Source: Saccharopolyspora aridisoli
GTDB taxonomy: Bacteria > Actinomycetota > Actinomycetes > Mycobacteriales > Pseudonocardiaceae
Length of the DNA: 64,000 bases
Direction of reading: 5' to 3'
NCBI RefSeq assembly: GCF_004348445.1
Contig: NZ_SMKV01000007.1
Location: 1 to 64,000, forward strand
A model generated the notes under the pieces. That model worked only from the letters and a program-made list of their open reading frames with translations, was not told the DNA's origin and searched no databases. Shown here in pieces: positions 26,301 through 33,691 of the stretch. Every line of letters starts with the position of its first letter. Positions within the stretch are counted from its first letter, which is position 1. Position numbers and translations under genes: made by a program.

Positions 26301-28320
26301 CGACCACAAGGCCATGGGCATCACCGCCAAGGGCGCGTGGGAGAGCGTGAAGCGGCACTTCCGCGAACTCGACCTCGACACCCAGAGCGAGGAGTTCACG
26401 GTCGTCGGCGTCGGCGACATGGCCGGTGACGTGTTCGGCAACGGGATGCTGCTGTCCGAGCACATCCGGCTGGTGGCCGCCTTCAACCACATGCACATCT
26501 TCATCGACCCGGAGCCCGACGCCGCCGTCTCCTACGCCGAGCGGCGCAGGCTCTTCGAACTGCCGCGTTCGACCTGGGACGACTACGACCGCAGCAAGAT
26601 CAGCGAGGGCGGTGGCGTGTGGTCGCGGTCGCTGAAGTCGATCCCGCTGAACCCGCAGATCCGGGCGGCGCTGGGCATCGACGAGTCGGTGAGCAAGCTG
26701 GCACCGGCCGAGCTGATCAAGCGAGTTCTGCTGGCACCGGCCGACCTGCTGTGGAACGGCGGCATCGGCACCTACGTCAAGTCGGCCACCGAGACGCACG
26801 CCGAGGTCGGCGACAAGGCCAACGACGCCGTGCGCGTCAACGGCGGTGACCTGCGGGTCAAGGTCGTCGGCGAGGGCGGCAACCTCGGCCTGACCTCGCT
26901 GGGGCGCATCGAGTTCGCCCGCCACGGCGGCAAGGTCAACACCGACGCGCTGGACAACTCCGCCGGTGTGGACTGCTCCGACCACGAGGTCAACATCAAG
27001 ATCCTGCTGGACCAGCTGGTCACCGAAGGCAGGCTCACCGGCCAGCAGCGCAACGAGCTGCTCGGCGAGATGACCGACGAGGTCGGCGAGCTGGTGCTCA
27101 CCGACAACCACCGGCAGAACGCGGTGCTGGGCATCTCGCGGGCGCACGCCGGTTCGATGCTGCCGGTGCACGCCCGGCAGGTCGCCGCGCTGGAGGAGTC
27201 CGCGGGCCTCGACCGAGAGCTGGAGGCGCTGCCGACGAAGAAGGCTTTCCGCGACTTGGAGAAGGCGGGCGAGGGCCTGTCCTCGCCGGAGCTGGCGACG
27301 CTGATGGCGCACGTCAAGCTCCAGCTCAAGCGGGACGTGCTGGCCAGCGGCCTGCCCGACACCGAGTCGTTCGCCGAGCGGCTTCCGGAGTACTTCCCCC
27401 GGCCGCTGCGGGAGCGCTACGGCGACGCCATCTCCGCGCACCCGCTGCGCCGCGAGATCATCACGACCCTGCTGGTCAACGAGATGGTCGACGGTGCTGG
27501 CATCTCCTACGCCTACCGGCTGACCGAGGAGCTCAGCGCGTCGACCACCGACGTCGTGCGGGCGTTCGCGGTCGTCACCAACGTGTACGACCTGCGGCAG
27601 CTGTGGGCCGACATCGACGCCTTGGGCGGTTCGGTGCCCAGCGTCATCGCCGACGAGATGGTGTTGGAGAGCCGGCGCCTGCTCGACCGGGCGGCGCGGT
27701 GGATCCTCACCAACCGGCCGCAGCCGCTGGCCATTGGCGCCGAGATCACCCGGTTCCGGCCGGTCGTCGCCGAGCTGACGCCGAGCGTGCGGGGACTGCT
27801 GCGCGGTCGCGCAGCCGAAGGCGTGACCGCGCAGATCGAGCGCTGGGTGGCCGCCGGGGTGCCGGAAGCGCTGGCCGAGCGGGTCGCGGTGCTGCTCGAT
27901 GCCTACGCGCTGCTGGACATCCGGGAGGTCGCCGAGCTCGGCGAACGCGACGCCGGGATCTCCGCGGAGCGCAGCCCGGGCGAGAGCGCCGAGCTGTACT
28001 ACGCGCTGTGGGCGCACCTGGACGTCGAGCGGATGCTGATCGCGGTCAACGAGCTGGAACGCGGCAACAGGTGGCACGCGCTGGCTAGGCTGGCGCTGCG
28101 GGATGATTTCTACGCATCGCTGCGCGCGATCACCGTGGACGTCCTGCGGACCTCGGAGCCGGAGGAGAGCTCGGAGGAGAAGATCGCCAGGTGGGAGTCG
28201 ACGAACGCCGCGCGACTGGCGCGGGCCAACTCGTCGCTGGAGCAGATCGTGAGCTCCGGGCGGCTTGACCTGGCCACGCTGTCGGTGGCGGCGCGTCAGC
28301 TCCGCAGCATGGTCCGGTGA
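23386..28320 (+). CDS. gdh: NAD-specific glutamate dehydrogenase, large (GDH-180) class
   Basis: A 1644-residue cytosolic enzyme that deaminates L-glutamate to 2-oxoglutarate with NAD+, linking carbon and nitrogen metabolism. The long N-terminal half carries ACT-like regulatory regions. The catalytic core starts near residue 810 with [20 protein letters not shown], then [20 protein letters not shown] near 855-872, with active-site Lys residues, and later [20 protein letters not shown]. In mycobacteria this class is inhibited by GarA; no garA is in this window. ATG 23386 is preferred, with GGAG ten bases upstream; GTG 23359 would add nine residues. A possible -10 (TAGAGT) lies at 23332-23337. 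Confidence 0.97.
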   Translation: [1644 protein letters not shown]

Positions 28321-28325
28321 CCATC

Positions 28326-28360
28326 GTGGTGGGTGGGGGTTCGCAGCCCCCGCCCACCAC
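28326..28360 (+). terminator. Strong hairpin after gdh
   Basis: Fourteen-base arms at 28326-28339 (GTGGTGGGTGGGGG) and 28347-28360 (CCCCCGCCCACCAC) with one G-U pair and a seven-base loop, starting five bases after the gdh stop and ending before the thioesterase ribosome site. It probably terminates or attenuates transcription between them. Confidence 0.65.
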
Positions 28361-28387
28361 GCGAACACGGCAGAGAGGAATGGCCCA

Positions 28388-28813
28388 GTGGGCGCGTACG
28401 TAGCCGAGGTAGCCCTGCGCTGGTCTGACATGGACGCGTTCGGCCACGTCAACCACGCCAGGACGATCACGTTGCTGGAGGAGGCACGAGCCGATCTGCT
28501 GTTCACCGAAGCGGAGAAGCAGGGCCTGCTGGGCATGGCAGAGGGCATGGTGGTCGCCCGCATCGTCATCGACTACCACGCGCCGCTGATGTACGCGGCC
28601 AAGTCGTTGCAGGTCCGGATGTCGGTGCGGGAGCTCAAGACGGCCTCGTTCGTCATCGACTACACCGCTTACGCGCAGGAAGCCGTGTGCACCGCCGAGA
28701 CCCTGATGGTGCCCTACGACCTCCGCGCCGGGCGGCCGCGCCGGCTGACCACCGAGGAGCGCGGCTTCCTGTCGGTGTGGCGCGCCGAGCAGTTGGAGAC
28801 CGGCCGTGCCTGA
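28388..28813 (+). CDS. Acyl-CoA thioesterase (hotdog fold, 4HBT)
   Basis: A 141-residue single-hotdog thioesterase expected to hydrolyse acyl-CoA in the cytosol. The catalytic-loop signature LRWSDMDAFGHVNHA contains the conserved Asp, followed by the hotdog helix (RTITLLEEARADLLF) and strands ending in VCTAETLMVPYD. GTG 28388 has AGAGG about ten bases upstream. The next gene overlaps by eight bases, indicating translational coupling. As I recall this pair matches Rv2475c-Rv2474c, next to gdh in M. tuberculosis. Confidence 0.88.
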   Translation: MGAYVAEVALRWSDMDAFGHVNHARTITLLEEARADLLFTEAEKQGLLGMAEGMVVARIVIDYHAPLMYAAKSLQVRMSVRELKTASFVIDYTAYAQEAVCTAETLMVPYDLRAGRPRRLTTEERGFLSVWRAEQLETGRA

Positions 28814-29447
28814 ACTCCGCATGCCCGACCGCGTCGAGCGCGAAGACCTGGGGGCTTTCGTCGCCCGCGCCGTCCGGCTGGACGACCAGTCCATGGTCCG
28901 GATGCGCAACCGTGCCGGAACCGACCGCATGGACGTCTGGGCGGCCACCCCGTTCGACGCGCTGTCCACCCGCTCGGTGGAGGGCTCGGTCGACCCGGCC
29001 GACCTGACGATCTCCGGGAACGAGCTGCTGGCCACGCTGACCGTCGCCGGCGGCGACGTGATGGACCCTGGCGCGCCCAAGGACCTCATGTGGCGCTCGG
29101 AGCTGCCGCCGCCCGCCGGCTGGAAGCTCGTCGACGACCTCCCGGCCCGCCTGGTCGGCGAGGTAGCCGAGCGCGGCATCGCCGTCGCCAAGGAGAACGT
29201 CGGTCCCAAGGGGACGCCGCCGGCGTCGCTGCTGGACCAGGAGGTCTTCACCGTCCAGGGCTCCGGCCTCGACGTGAAGATCCCGCTGCGCTGCCTGTTC
29301 GTCCTCTCCGGCATGGGGTTCCTCGTCAACACCCCGGCGGAGGAGGAGATCGTCCGCGTCAGCGCCACCGACTCCTGGCTCCGCCTCGACTCCCGCTTCG
29401 GCGCAGTAGTCCGCCGCCGCCACGCCCTCCTACCCCTCCTCCTCTAG
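28806..29447 (+). CDS. Conserved actinobacterial protein, Rv2474c-like
   Basis: A 213-residue soluble protein with no known domain. It is recognisable by context as the partner of the thioesterase gene beside gdh, and by SMVRMRNRAGTDRMDVWAAT, a long mixed alpha/beta middle, and the terminal TDSWLRLDSRFGAVVRRR. GTG 28806 overlaps the thioesterase stop by eight bases. No signal peptide or membrane segment. Function unknown; coupling suggests a role with the thioesterase. Confidence 0.75.
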   Translation: MPELRMPDRVEREDLGAFVARAVRLDDQSMVRMRNRAGTDRMDVWAATPFDALSTRSVEGSVDPADLTISGNELLATLTVAGGDVMDPGAPKDLMWRSELPPPAGWKLVDDLPARLVGEVAERGIAVAKENVGPKGTPPASLLDQEVFTVQGSGLDVKIPLRCLFVLSGMGFLVNTPAEEEIVRVSATDSWLRLDSRFGAVVRRRHALLPLLL

Positions 29448-29487
29448 CTCCACCTCCCGCAACCCCAACCCCACGACGCCGTCACGC

Positions 29488-29556
29488 GAGAACCGCCGTA
29501 CTCGTATCCCCGATCACGGCGGTTCTGGTGACGGGACCGGATCACGGCGGTTCTCG
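29488..29556. repeat. Dispersed palindromic repeat, copy 1
   Basis: GAGAACCGCCGT (29488-29499) is answered by ACGGCGGTTCT (29516-29526), and GATCACGGCGGTTCTCG recurs at 29540-29556. A related arrangement occurs at 62949-63032 with the same CCGCCGTACTC and GATCACGGCGG blocks. In RNA it would fold as a strong hairpin and lies between convergent gene ends, so it can also serve as terminator. Confidence 0.6.
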
Positions 29557-29558
29557 GG

Positions 29559-30857
29559 TCAGGGCGAGGGGGTGTGGTGGGGTTTGGTGGACCAGCGGAC
29601 CACGTCGCTGACGAGGGCTTCGAGGGGGCCTCGGCGGAAGAAGTGGCGCCAGGTGTAGGTGAAGGCGAACGTGAAGACCAGGAACACTTCCGGCATGGCG
29701 GTGTTCACGAACGCGACGAGCCCCGTCGGCTGCTGACCGTCGCGCGGGAACCACGGCATGTTCGGGTCGTCCAGCGGTAGCGCGGGACCCATGCTGGCGA
29801 GGTGAGCCAGGTTCTCCGGGACGCCGCTCAGCGGCCAGCCTCCGGTGACGATCTGCCAGGCCAGCGCCAGCGCGTGCGCCGCGTACAGCGTCAGCGCCAT
29901 CGACCCGGCCTTGGCCAGCGGCGTCAGCGCACGCCCGGTCCTGTCCGCCAGTTCCAGGCAGACGGTGAGGATGACCATCGCGATCCCGCCCGACCCCAGC
30001 AGTTCGAAGGTCGTTCCGCTGTGCGCGTTGGCGGCCAGCAGCCACTCCGGGTGCCCGACCGGGATCGTCCCCTCCACCGGGCTCGGCGGGCCGACCGGCA
30101 CCAGCTGGAACGACACCTGGTAGCCGATCAGCGACATCACGAGTCCGAACAGGCCGATCCGCAGCCGGACCCCCGCGGAGGTCAGGTCCATCCGCCCGAC
30201 CGCGAGTCCCGCCAGCACCAGTGGCAGGTAGGACGCGGCCGGGTAGAAACCGAACAGCAGCAGGTCGAAGATCCCCTCCTCGGCGATCAGGTGCCCGGGG
30301 TCGACGCTGTTGACCAGCGACACCAGACCCGACATGGTTGTGCCGGCGGCGTTCCAGCCGCGCAGCACGAACGACAGCTGCGGTCCCAGCGCCGCGCTCA
30401 CCGACGCCGCGATGATCAATCCGCGAGCCCGCAGCCGCAGGAACGGCACCGCCAGCAGGAAGTACAAGCCGTAGAACGGGATGATCACGGTCAGCAGGAA
30501 GCCGGTCGCCTCGGTCGCCTTCGCCAGCGCCAGGCCGAGCACCAGCAGCACGGCCGCGCGCACCGCCACCCGCCGGCTCGCGTCGCGCAGCGCCTGGCCC
30601 GTCGGCGGCGTCGACCGCCCGGTCATCAGGGCCAGCGACACCCCGGCCAGGAACGTGAACAGCGCGGTCGACCGGCCGGAGAAGAACTGCGCCAGCCACA
30701 CTTCGGGCCAGCCGCCTGCGAACGGCACGCCGAAGTGGATGCAGAACATGCCGAACACCGCTACGAAGCGGGCGACGTCCACGCCGACCAGGCGGCCCGG
30801 TTTCCCGGTAGCTCGCCGCACCCGAGGTGAAGTCCGTTCGGGCGCAACAGCAGTCAT
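29559..30857 (-). CDS. Multispanning membrane protein, DUF418/HGSNAT-like acyltransferase family
   Basis: A 432-residue membrane protein with about ten hydrophobic segments. The first carries GVDVARFVAVFGMFCIHFG, the pattern of the DUF418 and heparan-glucosaminide acetyltransferase-like group, in which the conserved D and R of the first segment and the loop F-S-G-R-S-T-A-L-F-T-F are typical. The donor and acceptor are unknown; relatives transfer acyl groups to cell-surface sugars. The start is ATG 30857 or ATG 30866; neither has a strong ribosome site. It ends three bases from the palindromic repeat. Confidence 0.75.
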   Translation of the reverse strand: MTAVAPERTSPRVRRATGKPGRLVGVDVARFVAVFGMFCIHFGVPFAGGWPEVWLAQFFSGRSTALFTFLAGVSLALMTGRSTPPTGQALRDASRRVAVRAAVLLVLGLALAKATEATGFLLTVIIPFYGLYFLLAVPFLRLRARGLIIAASVSAALGPQLSFVLRGWNAAGTTMSGLVSLVNSVDPGHLIAEEGIFDLLLFGFYPAASYLPLVLAGLAVGRMDLTSAGVRLRIGLFGLVMSLIGYQVSFQLVPVGPPSPVEGTIPVGHPEWLLAANAHSGTTFELLGSGGIAMVILTVCLELADRTGRALTPLAKAGSMALTLYAAHALALAWQIVTGGWPLSGVPENLAHLASMGPALPLDDPNMPWFPRDGQQPTGLVAFVNTAMPEVFLVFTFAFTYTWRHFFRRGPLEALVSDVVRWSTKPHHTPSP

Positions 30858-30947
30858 GACATCCACTTGAGGTCGGGGACGTTGATCGGAAAATCTACCG
30901 ACCGCTTCGACGCCCCCTGGAACCTGCCCGCGTTGGCGAGGTCCCGC

Positions 30948-32009
30948 TCACACCAACCAGGCGGCGCTGCCCGGTGACAACTCGCCCGCGACCAGCGGCC
31001 GGGAGCTCAGCAGCACTTCGCCGGGAGGCAGCGGGACCGGTTCCGCCGAGGTGTTCAGCGCGCAGATCAGGCTGCTGCCGACGCGGCGGAACGCGAAGCA
31101 GTCCTCCGGGGCGCCGAACCACTCCACTTCGTCTCCGGAGAACGCCGGATGCGTCGCCCGCATCTCCAAGGCGTGCCGGTACAGCGACAGCGTGGACTCC
31201 TCGTCCTCCAACTGCGCTTCGACGGTGAAGTGGACCCAGTCGTGCGGGATCGACGACCAGTCGGCCCGCGCTGCCGAGAACCCGAAGGGCCGCATCAGGC
31301 CCTCCCAGGGCATCCGTATCCGCTCGGTTCCCGGCAGACCCAGCTCCTCGCCGTGCCGCAGGCACACCGCGCCCGGCAGCGCCAGCTGCACCAACGCCAT
31401 CGCGCGCACCGGCGTCAACGCCGCGTGGTCGCGGATGCGCGTGCTGTCCCGGCTGGCCATCGCCCACGCGGGACGCGGGCCGTGGGATTCCAGCACCGTG
31501 GTGATCGCCTCGCGCACCGGACCCGCGGAGAAGCCCGCCACCGCGAGGCCCAGGCCGAACAGCAGGTGCCAGTTGCCGGTGCCGCTGCCGATCACGATCC
31601 GGTCCGGGTAGTCCGCGAGCACCGCGCCGACCGCGTCCGCCGGGTCGTTGCGGGGTGCCAGGTGGAAACCGTCGATCCCGTTGTCCAGCCACGGGTGCAG
31701 CACCGGATCGGGGTCGGTGCGCGCGGGGTCGACGTCGATCGCCAGCAGCACCCGCAACCCGTTGCTGCGCGCTTCGCCCAGCAACCGCGCCAGGGCGGGG
31801 GAAACCGGATCCGAACTGGCCATGCCCGCCAGCACGATCACGTCCACGCCCAGCAGCTCCAGGTAACCGAGCCTGCCGCGAATCCCGTCGAGGTCGCCGA
31901 CTCCGTCACCGTCGGCGTCGGCGAACGCGCCGACGTCGATCTGGTAGCACACCGCGTCGAACCACCACGGTCGCTCACCGAGGTAATCCTGCGTGCCCAC
32001 CTGCTGCAT
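30948..32009 (-). CDS. GH13 (alpha-glucosidase-like) protein without catalytic residues
   Basis: A 353-residue protein with the order of a GH13 alpha-glucosidase: opening WWFDAVCYQIDVGAFADADG, DGVGDLDGIRGRLGYLELLGVD, and a C-terminal DUF3459-like beta domain. It is far shorter than the usual 530-600 residues: domain B is missing, the nucleophile motif GFRxD reads GFHLA (residues 114-118, Asp to Ala), the acid Glu region reads IVIGSG, and NHD reads SRD (186-188). It is therefore probably a pseudo-enzyme with a binding or regulatory role. Codon use is normal and the frame is intact. It follows glbO by 35 bases on the same strand; as I recall aglA lies next to glbO in M. tuberculosis too. Confidence 0.8.
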   Translation of the reverse strand: MQQVGTQDYLGERPWWFDAVCYQIDVGAFADADGDGVGDLDGIRGRLGYLELLGVDVIVLAGMASSDPVSPALARLLGEARSNGLRVLLAIDVDPARTDPDPVLHPWLDNGIDGFHLAPRNDPADAVGAVLADYPDRIVIGSGTGNWHLLFGLGLAVAGFSAGPVREAITTVLESHGPRPAWAMASRDSTRIRDHAALTPVRAMALVQLALPGAVCLRHGEELGLPGTERIRMPWEGLMRPFGFSAARADWSSIPHDWVHFTVEAQLEDEESTLSLYRHALEMRATHPAFSGDEVEWFGAPEDCFAFRRVGSSLICALNTSAEPVPLPPGEVLLSSRPLVAGELSPGSAAWLV

Positions 32010-32044
32010 CACCAGGTCCTTCGCTCCTAGATCGGGTCCGCCGG

Positions 32045-32428
32045 TCAGAACCACGAGTTGATCATGCTGTTGGCGGCCATCTCCAGGTACTGCCAGAGCT
32101 GGTCGCGGTGTTCGGGCTTCAACTCGGCCTCGTCCACGGCGATGCGCATGCAGCGCAGCCAGGCGTCGCGTTCTGCCGGACCGATCTTGAACGGCCCGTG
32201 CCGCATTCGCAGGCGGGGATGTCCGCGCTGGTCGGAGTAGGTGTGCGGGCCGCCCCAGTACTGCATCAGGAACAGCCGCAGCCGCTCCTCTGCGGGCCCG
32301 AGGTCTTCCTCGGGGTAGAGCGGGCGCAGCAGCTCGTCCTTGGCCACCTCTTCGTAGAAGCGGGCCACGATCCGGTGGAAGGTGGCCTCGCCGCCGACCT
32401 GCTCGTAGAAACTCTCCACGGAAGTCAC
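32045..32428 (-). CDS. glbO: Group II truncated hemoglobin (trHbO)
   Basis: A 127-residue truncated globin. Key residues by comparison with the mycobacterial trHbO: TyrB10 is Y25, TyrCD1 is Y38, the proximal HisF8 is H77 (in RMRHGPF), and TrpG8 is W90. The [20 protein letters not shown] stretch is nearly invariant in the group. The protein binds oxygen and may support respiration or detoxify reactive species. The start is GTG 32428 with AGAGG about eight bases upstream. It is cotranscribed with the GH13-like gene downstream. The 142 bases upstream are non-coding. Confidence 0.95.
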   Translation of the reverse strand: MTSVESFYEQVGGEATFHRIVARFYEEVAKDELLRPLYPEEDLGPAEERLRLFLMQYWGGPHTYSDQRGHPRLRMRHGPFKIGPAERDAWLRCMRIAVDEAELKPEHRDQLWQYLEMAANSMINSWF

Positions 32429-32570
32429 ACTTCCATCCTCTCAGGTGGTGCTTCGCCGGTTTCAGTGGTCGGTCGGAGGCAACCCGTCGCTGCGGCGCGA
32501 CGGCAACCGCACGCCTTGGATGGACGCGGATCCCGCGGCCGATTGGTTCGGCACGGAGAGGTTCTGCTGG

Positions 32571-33554
32571 TCAGCTCGTCGTGGAGACGGTGTCGGGGGG
32601 CAGCGGACGGCCGTGGGGGTACGGCGGCTCGATGGCCGAGTCGTCGTAGGCCCGCTTGACCTCCACCCGGAGCCTGCGCTGGACGGCCCACTGGCGGCCG
32701 GGGCGGACCTTCACCGTCAGCCGCAGGGTGACCGTGTCCGAGGTGATCTGGTCGACGCCCAGCATCTCCGGCGGCTCCAGGACGTCGGCGGACAGCGGCT
32801 CCTTCGACGTCGCCTCCGCAGCGACCTTGCCCGCGACCTCGATGGCCTTCTGCACGTCGGAGTTGTGCGAGATCGGGAAGTCCACGACCGCGACCGCGAA
32901 GCCCTGCGACGAGTTGCCCACGCGCAGGATTTCGCCGTTGCGGACGTACCAGACGGTTCCGTTGATGTCGCGCAGCGTGGTGACCCGCAGGCCCACCGCC
33001 TCGACCGAACCGCTGGCCTCGCCCAAGTCGACGAAGTCGCCGACGCCGTACTGGTCCTCGACCATCATGAACATGCCGGACAGGAAGTCCCGCACGAGGT
33101 TCTGGGCACCGAAGGCGACGGCCACGCCCAGCACACCAGCCGAGGCCAGCACCGGGGCGATCTGCACGCCCAGCACCTGCAGGACGTAGATGACGGCGAG
33201 GCCGAAGATCAGGAACGAGGTCAGCGACTTCAGCACCGATCCGATGGTCTTGGCGCGCTGCCTGCGCCGCTCGGAGAGCAGCTCGTAGGTGAGGCTGTCA
33301 CCGCGGCGCTCGCGCAGCGGCAAGAGCAGCTTCGGGGGCTTGTCGTTGCCGCGGGTGAGGCGGTTGATCGTCCGGTGCAGCAGCCAACGCGCGGTGAAGG
33401 CTATGAGCAGCACCAGCACGATCTGCAGGGGCTTGGCGATGAGCAGGTCGGCGTAGGACGCCAGCCACGCGTTCTGGGTCCAGTCGAAGACCGCCTGGCA
33501 CCAGCGTTCGGTCGGGTCGCACGTCGGCGGCTGGGACAAAAGCGGCAGGTTCAT
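32571..33554 (-). CDS. Small-conductance mechanosensitive channel (MscS family)
   Basis: A 327-residue membrane channel. Two N-terminal membrane segments (about 35-60 and 105-128) precede the pore helix region IAPVLASAGVLGVAVAFGAQ, followed by LVRDFLSGMFMMVEDQYGVGDFV, the MscS beta-domain entry, and a cytoplasmic C-terminal domain ending in a Pro-rich tail. The expected role is relief of turgor on osmotic downshock. The start is ATG 33554; the ribosome site is weak. The next gene upstream on this strand is the prolyl oligopeptidase, 137 bases away. Confidence 0.9.
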   Translation of the reverse strand: MNLPLLSQPPTCDPTERWCQAVFDWTQNAWLASYADLLIAKPLQIVLVLLIAFTARWLLHRTINRLTRGNDKPPKLLLPLRERRGDSLTYELLSERRRQRAKTIGSVLKSLTSFLIFGLAVIYVLQVLGVQIAPVLASAGVLGVAVAFGAQNLVRDFLSGMFMMVEDQYGVGDFVDLGEASGSVEAVGLRVTTLRDINGTVWYVRNGEILRVGNSSQGFAVAVVDFPISHNSDVQKAIEVAGKVAAEATSKEPLSADVLEPPEMLGVDQITSDTVTLRLTVKVRPGRQWAVQRRLRVEVKRAYDDSAIEPPYPHGRPLPPDTVSTTS

Positions 33555-33691
33555 GGGTACGGGGGTTTCTCCATGGGCTGTCGTTCATGGGGGTCGCGCC
33601 GTGAGGCGTCGGGTGCTGACCGGCCCGAGCGTCGTGCACGCCCCGCCGCGCACGACGATCGAGAACCGGTCGGCCAGAACCGAGTTCGGGC

